Shown: in pieces, positions 15,617 to 23,449 of the stretch
How positions within the stretch are numbered: the first letter of the stretch is position 1
Layout: every line of letters starts with the position of its first letter
Assembly (NCBI GenBank): GCA_001465015.1
Contig: LNEO01000339.1
Span: forward strand, 1 to 46,554
Direction: 5' to 3'
DNA length: 46,554 nucleotides
Source of the DNA: Deltaproteobacteria bacterium Ga0077539
GTDB taxonomy: Bacteria > Myxococcota_A > Polyangia > Polyangiales > Ga0077539
The notes under the pieces: generated by a model
Database searches by the model: none
The model's input: only the letters and a program-made list of their open reading frames with translations
Told to the model about the DNA's origin: nothing
Made by a program: the position numbers and the translations under genes

Positions 15617-18600
15617 CGCAGCGCTCCGATTTCGTACCCACGCCATGCAGCGGCAGGATCGGACGCTGTGCATCGATCCACCGGCACGATCGGCGGGGCG
15701 ATCGGCGGTGGCAGTGCAGGCGCCGGAGAGAGCGATCCGAACCAGTTGCGACCGGTCACGAGCTCTGCGATCAGGTCGCCGAACGCTGCGTTCGAGAGCT
15801 GTCCGCGACGAAGCACGAAGTCTGGGATCGTCGCGTTCGGTGGAGGCTCTCGCCAGGCGGCAGCGCCGGGGCACGTCACGCGCGCGCCTGGCGTTGGCTG
15901 GCCGATCCGCGGCAACACGTCGGAACCACGTACACCGCGGCTCGAGGATTGGATCGTTTGGCAGGTCTGAAACGCCAGCGTCTGCATGTCGTCGTAGTCG
16001 TAGCGTAGCTCCAGAGGCGATCCGCCAATGCGGGCGATGAATCGCTGTCGCGTCTGGTCTGTAAACGACGGTGCCCACGCTCGAACGACGCCCCCGAACG
16101 CTCGATCGTAGCTGGGCATGCGTACGTTCGTCGCCGGATTGGGCGCGACGGACTCCTCTGCTCGCCGAGCGTCGAAGATGACGGAGAACGTATTGCCCGG
16201 GGACTGACGCAACGGATTTTGAACTTGGTTCGCGACCTCGGTTCGCCCTCGAATCGCCTGGAAGCTCCAGTTGTAGTCCTTCGTGCCCCATACCAAGCGA
16301 GTCGGCCCCGTGAGCGGGTCACCAGTCGTCGTCCCGGACGCTTGTTGGCCAGAACCGTTGTGCTCGAAGCCGACGACGAGCGTCGCGTTGGGCGTGAATG
16401 CTGCGCTGAGGGCAGATTCGCTGCTGATGTTCACCTCTCGGGGCGTGGTCGACGGTGCGACGTCGAGCACCGCACGCGTTGCGACGACATCGACACCGGC
16501 GCCTCCTGCCACGAGCTCGTCGACGCGCAGCCCAGGCAACGTGCGCAGGATCGGTTGTCCACGCACGAGACCCACGCGCCACGCGGTTGATGATGATCTC
16601 GCTGCCAGCGCGATTTGTGTATCGCTCGTGAGCCGTCCGCCTGGTCCGATCAGCGGCAGCGCGTTGCTGCACACGCCAGCGGTCGAGCACAACGAGTAGG
16701 ACAACTGCCCTTGCGATGCCTCCCGTAGCACGACGAGAAACTGATCCGGCGTGTTTCCGCTCGACGTCCAGGGCGCGATGGCAATGCCCGATACTGCGGG
16801 TGGCGCACCGGGAATCGTCACGCTGCGAAACGTGTTCGTCGCGCTCGGTGACTCGAGGTTCGCGCCCGTTCCGATCGCGACACGAACGGGGCCCCACGGA
16901 CACTCGCTCTCGAGCTGCGTCATGGGATCCGTCTGGATCAGGCACGTTCGGCTCGCAGTGCCCGCGAGGATGATCTCTGGGACGACCGTTCCTACATCCA
17001 CCGTGGCTGCCGTGATCGTCCCCGTGCCGTCGATACGCCATGGTTGGCCGTCGACGACGAAGTCGCCGCGCTCGGGGCGTCCAGCCGCGATCCGCGCGCA
17101 GTCTTGAAACTCAGCGGTGCATTGTTCGAGCGCGTACTCCGTCGACGCTGACGTTGGTGCACGAGGAACGATCCAGTCCATCGCCTCCCAACGCACCTTG
17201 CCCGTGCCGCTCCAAACGCGCATGGGCACGCCCGCGGTATCCGTCGCGCCGAGATCCGCTTGATAGAGCGCGTACATTCGCCGCGGCGCTCCGTCGACGA
17301 CCCGCGCGATGAACGGCCCCTGTCGGGCCAGGTTGAACAGTGACCTCACGACCGCGGGCGTCGGCGGAAACTCCACTGGCGGCATCGCGGAATTCAGACA
17401 TCGCCCACCGTTCTCGGTCGTTCCGAACGGGCAACACGGTCTCGTCGCCGTGCGTTGGTACTCGCCGTTGTCGCAGAAGAAGCCCGCCAACTCCTGTGGG
17501 TAAGTCCCCCCTGCTTCGAACGCCTGCGCCGCTTCGACGGGCGCGGTCACGATCGTGTTCGTGATCATGCCGTTGCCGTCGAAGTCGACGCTGTCGATCG
17601 GGAACAACGATCCCGTCGAGGCCATCGGTGTGTACAGCCGAGCACCGTCTCCTCGACGACCCCAGAGCGAGACGAACCACGTGGAGTTGCCGCGCAGCGG
17701 GCTCGCTTCGGGCCACCCGATGATCAGCGACGAGCCCGCCATCGTGGCGGACGGCAGCGGCGTCGCGAGGTTGCGGCCGGCGGAGAACACGTTCAACCCG
17801 AACACCAGTCGGTTCGCGAGGCGAGGCGCTGTCGTCTGGTACACGTAGTTCATGTTGCTCGCGTAGATGACCTTGTCTTCGCGCGCGAGATCTTGCGCCG
17901 TTCGGCGCGCAAACGGGTTGGCGAAACAATCGGGCCGCGGGCCACCGTGATCGATCCCCAGCACGTGGCCGAACTCGTGGCTCGCAGTGTCCTCGGGGTC
18001 GAACGAGGTTGCCCTGATCTCCTGATCGCACCCGTCGTCTCCGCCCGAAAAGAGCCCGCGCATCCAGCGACTGAGCCCCGCGTGCCGAGGATCGGGACTC
18101 ATGAAATCCGCGTTGCACGAGCAGCGGCTACCCGTCGCACCACGCGGGACGTAGAGGATGAATCCGGGCTTGCCGAAGACCTCGAATCGATCGCCGCGCG
18201 TGCGCACCGGCACAAACTGAGGGACGATTCCGTGCCCGTTCGTCAGCGTCCGCTGCATGCGGACGTCGAAGTGCAGCTCGATGCCGTCTGTTCCGTCCGC
18301 GTTGTTCGCGCGCACCGCAGGGATCGTCGCGAACGCTCGACGCCAGCTCCACAGCGACTCGAGCGCCTCTTCGACCGTGTAGATCGATCCATCGACCTTT
18401 CTTCGCGGGTAGACCTCACGACTCGCCGGACACCCGTCCGTCGCGTTGGTGCATGCGCCCGCTCTAGCAGCTCCATCGATTTCGATGAGCATGTCCTTCT
18501 TTCTCGGGTCGAATCCCCACAGCGGCAACGTCTGCGCCGCGCCTGTAATCGTCACGAGCGGCCCGGTTCCTGGAGCTTCATTGGCCAGCGGTCGTTGTCC

Positions 18601-19749
18601 ACGAACGACATCGAGGCCGAGCACCTCGGCACCGTCGGAAATGCCGTCGCCGTCCGTGTCGCGCGGATCGTTGACGATGAGAAGTTGTCCGCTCGTGCCC
18701 AGAGCGAGAGCCGCGCGCACCTCGGCTTCGAGCGCGCATGCGGTCTGAAAGATCGGACTGTCGATGCGGCTCGCCGTCACCGCATGAATACCATCACACA
18801 ATCCCAGCTCGTCCTCCACGGCGTCTCCGAGGTTGTCGCCGTCCGAGTCGACGAGGGGGTTGAGGATCACTCGCATCCGCCCAGCTCCTGGAGGCTCGGG
18901 GTACTCGGCGGCGCTCTCCTCGATCGGAGCGCCGATCCGCGTACGCAACGCAAACGGCGGGGGCTGGTAGGGACGCACCAACACATAGCGAACTGGCACG
19001 CCATTTCGAGACTGCGCTGCGCGCAACAGCGCTGCAGGCCCGACGCCGCTCATCGCAAGGTCTGCGCCGACGACGTCGAAGTTGCCGTCGAGGAGCCAGG
19101 CCTCTGTTGCGTCGACGCCGATCCAGTCGTTTCGAAGGTTCTGGCGCGCTCCTGCGGGAATCGTCCCGGTCGCATCGTCGACGCCGCTCGGCCCATCGGA
19201 AACCAACACGCTGTGTACATCGAAGCCGCTCGCAGGAGCGTCCGCCACATCCAGTACGATGTTCTCGGACACTTGCATGTTCTCGGTGGTCGTTTGTCCC
19301 GTCCGCGGCACGTTCACCCGGATGCGGACGTCCATGAGCCCGATCGCATCCGGTCCACCGTGTACGAACACTGCGTGTCGGCCAGGAGCGGCGACCATCA
19401 CCGACGCGCACTCGCTGTTGATCGTCGAGCATCGAATACGCGACGCGATCGTGCGACGCGTCGCCTGCGAGTACACCTGCGCGATCACGTCTGCTCGCCT
19501 CGGCGTCGGAGTCACGCAAAGACTGGGATCGTTGGGAAACTGACAGCTGATCCGCGTGACCTCGACGCTCACACGAATCGGCTCCGTAGGCCCAGGGCCT
19601 CTCGGCACGTCGAACACGATCCACGGCGCCGACACCCCCCACGATCGATCGTGGACCATTCGCTCTGGAAAGGCCCACGCGTTGGACAGCAGCAGAATCA
19701 CCGCCCACGAAATCATCGCGGCACTCAGCCGTCGAATCCACGCGTTCAT
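15613..19749 (-). CDS. large secreted metzincin-type zinc metalloprotease
   Basis: Encodes 1378 residues. The N-terminus MNAWIRRLSAAMISWAVILLLSNAWA-FPE is a classical signal peptide. Residues around 300 and 365 hold Ca-binding TSP3-like motifs (DSDGDNLGDAVED, DTDGDGISDGAE). The zinc site is SHEFGHVLGIDHGG near residue 590, the HExxHxxGxxH motif, followed about 40 residues later by SNMNYVYQ, a plausible Met-turn; together these define the metzincin clan. The downstream 700 residues have a short Cys cluster (CDNGEYQRTATRPCCPFG) and beta-rich sequence without a recognised domain. The start ATG overlaps the TGA of the upstream lipoprotein gene and its TGA overlaps the next ATG, so three genes are translationally coupled. 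It is probably an exported predatory or matrix protease; the target is unknown. Confidence 0.88.
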   Translation of the reverse strand: MNAWIRRLSAAMISWAVILLLSNAWAFPERMVHDRSWGVSAPWIVFDVPRGPGPTEPIRVSVEVTRISCQFPNDPSLCVTPTPRRADVIAQVYSQATRRTIASRIRCSTINSECASVMVAAPGRHAVFVHGGPDAIGLMDVRIRVNVPRTGQTTTENMQVSENIVLDVADAPASGFDVHSVLVSDGPSGVDDATGTIPAGARQNLRNDWIGVDATEAWLLDGNFDVVGADLAMSGVGPAALLRAAQSRNGVPVRYVLVRPYQPPPFALRTRIGAPIEESAAEYPEPPGAGRMRVILNPLVDSDGDNLGDAVEDELGLCDGIHAVTASRIDSPIFQTACALEAEVRAALALGTSGQLLIVNDPRDTDGDGISDGAEVLGLDVVRGQRPLANEAPGTGPLVTITGAAQTLPLWGFDPRKKDMLIEIDGAARAGACTNATDGCPASREVYPRRKVDGSIYTVEEALESLWSWRRAFATIPAVRANNADGTDGIELHFDVRMQRTLTNGHGIVPQFVPVRTRGDRFEVFGKPGFILYVPRGATGSRCSCNADFMSPDPRHAGLSRWMRGLFSGGDDGCDQEIRATSFDPEDTASHEFGHVLGIDHGGPRPDCFANPFARRTAQDLAREDKVIYASNMNYVYQTTAPRLANRLVFGLNVFSAGRNLATPLPSATMAGSSLIIGWPEASPLRGNSTWFVSLWGRRGDGARLYTPMASTGSLFPIDSVDFDGNGMITNTIVTAPVEAAQAFEAGGTYPQELAGFFCDNGEYQRTATRPCCPFGTTENGGRCLNSAMPPVEFPPTPAVVRSLFNLARQGPFIARVVDGAPRRMYALYQADLGATDTAGVPMRVWSGTGKVRWEAMDWIVPRAPTSASTEYALEQCTAEFQDCARIAAGRPERGDFVVDGQPWRIDGTGTITAATVDVGTVVPEIILAGTASRTCLIQTDPMTQLESECPWGPVRVAIGTGANLESPSATNTFRSVTIPGAPPAVSGIAIAPWTSSGNTPDQFLVVLREASQGQLSYSLCSTAGVCSNALPLIGPGGRLTSDTQIALAARSSSTAWRVGLVRGQPILRTLPGLRVDELVAGGAGVDVVATRAVLDVAPSTTPREVNISSESALSAAFTPNATLVVGFEHNGSGQQASGTTTGDPLTGPTRLVWGTKDYNWSFQAIRGRTEVANQVQNPLRQSPGNTFSVIFDARRAEESVAPNPATNVRMPSYDRAFGGVVRAWAPSFTDQTRQRFIARIGGSPLELRYDYDDMQTLAFQTCQTIQSSSRGVRGSDVLPRIGQPTPGARVTCPGAAAWREPPPNATIPDFVLRRGQLSNAAFGDLIAELVTGRNWFGSLSPAPALPPPIAPPIVPVDRCTASDPAAAWRGYEIGALR

Positions 19750-20334
19750 GGCGCACCTCCCGTCGACACTCCCCCGTCGAAGAGGTCCGACGGCGGTCCT
19801 GCGTCGATCGGAACTTCGCCCAGCAGACAGCTCGGGTTGCGTGCGAGATACAGCCGCGTCTTCATCTCGCGGGTCAACGGATCGCAGAGCAGCGAGCCGG
19901 CGACGCGGTCAGCCTCGCGTTGCTCGTCTGCGGTAAGCCGCTGATCGAGACCTTGCGGTGTCCTCATGAACTGCACGAGCTGTTCGCGCGACACGCAGCA
20001 GCGGCGAACCGCGTTGTGCATCAGCGCGGCCATCGTCGCGACGTTTTCTCGCTGAGTCGCAGTCCTCCGAGCTGCGATCGACGCGCGCACGTCGTTGCAG
20101 TCGATCCCCATGAGCTTGTCGTACGCAAGGTCGAGCACCTCGTCGTCGACGCAGTTGGAGTACCCGCCGTCCTGCGATGTCCTTACGTCGATGACGACAT
20201 CGCGAGACGCGTCAGCCCCGCCTGGTCCAGGACACGATCCAAACAGAACGAGCGCAAAGACAGCATTATTTCGTGGTTCGAGAAGGAGCGCAAGAAAGCT
20301 GCCCCCCCCAACGATTCCCTCGACGATGGTTCAT
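19746..20334 (-). CDS. small predicted lipoprotein with uncertain or frameshifted start
   Basis: The C-terminal part is clear: DDEVLDLAYDKLMGIDCNDV, RRCCVSREQLVQFMRTPQG and a tail VSTGGAP ending at the ATGA overlap with the protease start. The same frame stays open upstream through FALVLFGSC, a lipobox-like end with Cys at 20234-20232, and then PGPGGADASRD. No ATG, GTG or TTG lies in that frame before an upstream TGA. An ATG at 20334 is in the neighbouring frame and would join if the run of eight C (20302-20309) were one base shorter. Either the run is a sequencing error, a phase-variable switch or an inactivating mutation, or a rarer start is used. Function unknown. It is the first gene of the protease operon. 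Confidence 0.55.
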
Positions 20335-20487
20335 CGACAGCTCCGTGTGTTCGACCCACCCGTGTCATAGCGGGGAACCAACCCCCCAGCACCATTCACG
20401 AGCAATGTGAGGTTCACGCAGTGAGCGTTCGCTGTCAATCGACGCGCCGTGCGCCTGCATGTGCTCGCCGCACTCGCGGGAATGGTA

Positions 20488-20575
20488 GGCGACTCCGCGT
20501 TGGTCACGTCCGTCGCGAATTCGCGCTGCGGTGTGGCGCTGTGCTACGCGACCCTTTGCCGTGACGCACCGAACG
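20488..20575 (+). repeat. dispersed intergenic repeat, copy B, containing CGCGAATTCGCG
   Basis: This matches copy A at 12132-12222, beginning with GGAATGGTAGGCGA and ending with GCGACCCTTTGCCGTGA. The palindrome CGCGAATTCGCG is at 20514-20525. The element overlaps the first codons of the L,D-transpeptidase if the GTG at 20561 is used, so its tail may have been co-opted as the translation start. The orientation relative to the neighbouring gene differs from copy A, which argues against a simple promoter element. Confidence 0.7.
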
Positions 20576-21889
20576 ACCATGCTCGCGCTCGCCGTCGCGC
20601 TCGCGCCACCGCTCGTGACCGCGGCGCGAAGCTCGGCGCACGCGCAGAGCGGGCGGTTGTCTTCGACGCGCCCGACCGCGGCGAACGCGCAGGTGGCGCC
20701 GCAAGCGCCGCGCGTGGTGTTGGGGACCAACGTCCGCTCGATGCGCGTCTTGCGCGCGGGCGAGATCCTCCGCGCGCGGCCCGACAGCAACGCCCCCCGC
20801 CGCGGAACCGCCGCGCTCGGAGCGCTCTTGCCCGCGTACGAAGCCGCCCTCGGTCCTGGCTGTCAGTCGCGCTGGGTGCGCGTCGGTCGCGCGGCGTGGC
20901 TCTGTCAGTCCAACGCCGAGCCGTCCAACCAGCCCCCCGCGGCGCAGCAACTACCACCGGTGCGTCAGGGCGCGTGGATGCCGTACGACTATGCGTTTGC
21001 TGCGTTTGGCGGCGTGCGAACGTACCGATCGCAGCAAGACGCGCTCAACGAAGACTGGGCCGAGCAGCTCGAGCGCTCGATGGGCGTAGCGCTCACGGGC
21101 GTCCAGCGCTTCGGCGGACAGCGCTGGGGGCAGACCGCGAGCGGCCGATGGATCGCGTACAACGAGCTCGTGCCAGCGCGACCGAGCGAGTGGCAGGGGG
21201 CGCTGATCGACGAGAGCGTTCCGAGCGCGGATCGCGTGGGATTTGCGCGGGGACGCGCGGTCATCTGGCCGAGCGCCGGGCACGCTGCGAGCGGCTCGCG
21301 CGTGGTTCCGAGAGACAGCGTCGGGCCGAGAGAGCTCGTCGTCGCGGTCGAGACCGCCACCGTTCGCGGACGAACGATCTGGAGAACGCCTCGCGGATGG
21401 ATCGACCCGCGACACGTGTTCGTCTCGAGCGCCGCGCCCATGCCCGCCAACCTCGCGCAGGGCGAGCGCTGGGTCGACATCGACACCCGCTCACAAGTGC
21501 TCGTCGCCTACGAAGGAACGCGTCCCGTCTACTTCACGCTCATCTCCTCGGGTCGCCGAGGGTTCGACACGCGCCGCGGCGAGTACCGCGCGTGGGTGAA
21601 GCTCGCGACCACGGACATGAGCAACGCCGACGACCCCGCGCTCGACACGAGCACCCGCGTGTACTCCGTCGAGCGCGTTCCGTGGGTGCTGTTCTTCAAC
21701 GGCGATCAAGCGTTGCACGGCGTGTACTGGCACGATCGCTTCGGCACCGCGCGCTCGCACGGCTGCGTCAACCTGGCACCCAAGGACGCTCGTTGGATCT
21801 TCGAGTGGGCGCCTCCAGCGCTGCCCGCGGGGTGGGAGGCGGTGTTTCCCACGCCAGAAGAGCCGGGGCTGCGCGTTCGCGTGCGGTGA
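20561..21889 (+). CDS. L,D-transpeptidase (YkuD family)
   Basis: Encodes 442 residues if the GTG at 20561 is used. I prefer it over the ATG at 20579 because it supplies the positive n-region (THR) for the signal peptide LALAVALAPPLVTAARSSAHA. Residues of about 55-110 look like an SH3-type domain (SMRVLRAGEILRARPDSN). The catalytic YkuD domain lies at about 300-430: His386 in ALHGVYWH and the His400/Cys402 pair in SHGCVN, with the usual spacing. These enzymes cross-link peptidoglycan with 3-3 bonds or attach proteins to it in the periplasm. It stands alone on the plus strand, divergent from the protease operon, with an inverted-repeat element 31 bp past its stop. Confidence 0.92.
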   Translation: MTHRTTMLALAVALAPPLVTAARSSAHAQSGRLSSTRPTAANAQVAPQAPRVVLGTNVRSMRVLRAGEILRARPDSNAPRRGTAALGALLPAYEAALGPGCQSRWVRVGRAAWLCQSNAEPSNQPPAAQQLPPVRQGAWMPYDYAFAAFGGVRTYRSQQDALNEDWAEQLERSMGVALTGVQRFGGQRWGQTASGRWIAYNELVPARPSEWQGALIDESVPSADRVGFARGRAVIWPSAGHAASGSRVVPRDSVGPRELVVAVETATVRGRTIWRTPRGWIDPRHVFVSSAAPMPANLAQGERWVDIDTRSQVLVAYEGTRPVYFTLISSGRRGFDTRRGEYRAWVKLATTDMSNADDPALDTSTRVYSVERVPWVLFFNGDQALHGVYWHDRFGTARSHGCVNLAPKDARWIFEWAPPALPAGWEAVFPTPEEPGLRVRVR

Positions 21890-21919
21890 ACGTCACGACG
21901 GCGGGGCAAACGGCGGGCA

Positions 21920-22356
21920 GCCCCCGAATGAATTCGGGGGCAGAGCGCGCCGCAGGAGCGTCGCGGGCCATGCGCCGCAAGGCAGCGCATGCAGCGGGCG
22001 AGGATGGCCAAGAGGGAGAAGAGAGCGAGAGCGCTTCGATGGCTCGAATCGTGGGTGTGTTTGTCGCTCGGCGTGGCGCGCGCCGATTGCGAACGTACTT
22101 CGCGACGGCTTCGGAGTGAGAATGCTGAGACGCTCAGCGGAGGGCGCCGCGCACCGGTTGCGACCCGCCACGGACGAAGCTGTCTGAAGCCATCGCGACG
22201 GCAATCGACGCCGCGCTTGCGTGCCGTGCAGGGTCGCGAGCCCCGCGTCGCACCGCTGGGTCCTTCCGCTCTCTTCACCCGCTGCATGCGCTGCCTTGCG
22301 GCGCATGGCCCGCGACGCTCCTGCGGCGCGCTCTGCCCCCGAATTCATTCGGGGGC
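21920..22356. mobile_element. MITE-like element with 79-bp perfect inverted ends
   Basis: The arms at 21920-21998 and 22278-22356 are perfect reverse complements. Each outer end carries its own palindrome, CCCCCGAATGAATTCGGGGG on the left and its mirror on the right. The 279-bp centre has open frames but no convincing gene; a short match (GAAGAGAGCG) continues the symmetry after a 20-bp offset. Both arms encode the same peptide start, MNSGAERAAGAS, reading inward. No transposase is present and I found no clear target-site duplication. It fills the space between two convergent genes, where the terminal hairpins could act as terminators for both. Mobility is inferred from structure only. Confidence 0.7.
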
Positions 22357-22363
22357 AACCCGC

Positions 22364-23374
22364 TCAGCGCGCCGCGCCCGCTGCCTGCACGCGCGCCATC
22401 CACGCGGGATCGCAGAGCGAGCGCGACAGTCGCGTTCGAGTCGCCGCAAACGTGGTGAGCCAGCGCTGCCTCTCTGCCGGAGTGAGCGAGATCGTCGTGA
22501 TTCCGCGAGACTGCAGCGTGCGGACGGCGCTCTCTTCGGCCCGAAGAATCACGGGGCGATAGATGGTCACCGCTTGGGCGACGACCGCTTGCATCGTCGC
22601 GCGATCAGCCGGCGAGATCGTGCTCGCGCTTCGCTGGGACAACACCAATGCGTTGAGCGATCCGCTCGCGCTTCGCTCGCTCATGTACGACAGGTGCGCC
22701 GACCACTGCAGGGCGATCGCGGCGAGGGGCGGCGCGTACACCGTGTCGATGCGCTGCGACTGCAAGCCCATCAACACTTCACCAACCCCGAGCGCGACGC
22801 CGACCGCGCCCACCTCTTGGTACAGCGCGGGCAAGATCGGATCGTCGTGCCACCGCCACGGTCGCGCGGCGCGCAGGTCTTCGGGGACGCGGATCGCCCG
22901 TCGAGAGAACATCCTCGGCCCCGGCGCGGGCGAGAGAAACACCAGCGAAAATCCGTCTTGTTCGAAGCCCTGCTCGAGCGTCGGCTTGAGCGCGGTGTAC
23001 GCGCGCAAGAACGACTCGGGATCAGGAAACATCCCAGGGAGCTGAAACGCGAGCACGGGGCGATGCATGTGCTGCAGCCCGGTCGCGCTCAGCGCTCCGC
23101 CGTCGAGCCGTCCCGTGCGGATCTTTCGGACGACCTCGGCCTCGTCGCCCTGAACGCCGCTGAGGTACCAACGAAACGCGAGGCGGTTGCTCGTTCGTCG
23201 ACGGAGCTCGCGGTTCATCGCCTCGAGCGCCGCGGCGCCTTGCGAGCCAGCGGGCGCGAGGCTGGCGACCGACAGATACCGCGTCGGAGCGGCGCTCTGC
23301 GCCTCGGTGTGCAGCGCTGCAGCAGACACGAGTCCGATGGAGGCGAGGCCCGACAACACCTGCGTGGTTCGCAT
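22364..23374 (-). CDS. TRAP-type (DctP family) solute-binding protein
   Basis: Encodes 336 residues from the ATG at 23374; the leader MRTTQVLSGLASIGLVSAAALHTEA-QSA is a cleavable signal peptide. The mature part follows DctP/TAXI-like periplasmic receptors: LSVASLAPAGSQGAAALEAMNRELRRRTSNR, RKIRTGRLDGGALSATGL, FQLPGMFPDPESF, the IRVPEDLRAARPW segment, then GLQSQRIDTVYAPP. TRAP receptors bind organic acids and deliver them to DctQ/DctM membrane proteins; neither is encoded nearby, so the partner must lie elsewhere or the protein has another role. The stop codon is only 7 bp from the right end of the MITE-like element. It may be co-transcribed with the ClpB-like gene 75 bp upstream of its start. 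Confidence 0.85.
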   Translation of the reverse strand: MRTTQVLSGLASIGLVSAAALHTEAQSAAPTRYLSVASLAPAGSQGAAALEAMNRELRRRTSNRLAFRWYLSGVQGDEAEVVRKIRTGRLDGGALSATGLQHMHRPVLAFQLPGMFPDPESFLRAYTALKPTLEQGFEQDGFSLVFLSPAPGPRMFSRRAIRVPEDLRAARPWRWHDDPILPALYQEVGAVGVALGVGEVLMGLQSQRIDTVYAPPLAAIALQWSAHLSYMSERSASGSLNALVLSQRSASTISPADRATMQAVVAQAVTIYRPVILRAEESAVRTLQSRGITTISLTPAERQRWLTTFAATRTRLSRSLCDPAWMARVQAAGAAR

Positions 23375-23449
23375 GCGGCTATTGTGCGGCTCGAGCGTGC
23401 CCCTGGGCAACGAGCGCGTCGCCCGGCCACGCTGGTGGACGGTGGCCTC

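Larger units (their letters stand above)
12852..15780. repeat. 1.4-kb tandem duplication carrying a whole gene plus the end of another
   Basis: The segment of about 12855-14275 aligns with about 14277-15775. Each copy has, in minus-strand order, the last ~50 codons of the metzincin gene, a complete FGE-fold lipoprotein gene and a downstream spacer. The two spacers (12856-12975 and 14277-14395) are nearly identical, including GAGCGTAGCACTCACGGTGC and CTGCGCGAGTCGCACGTCAC, whereas the gene copies have diverged in their linkers. The copies join at a short shared GCGACGAG. The spacers themselves hold no further gene I can support. Confidence 0.9.

Noticed and set aside
17455..19944. 829-residue plus-strand open frame opposite the metzincin gene
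   Set aside because: Arg/Asp/His-rich composition, no family features; the minus strand has the signal peptide and zinc site.
21920..22356. insertion sequence with transposase
   Set aside because: The 279-bp core is too short for any known transposase and shows no catalytic motif, so I describe it only as MITE-like.
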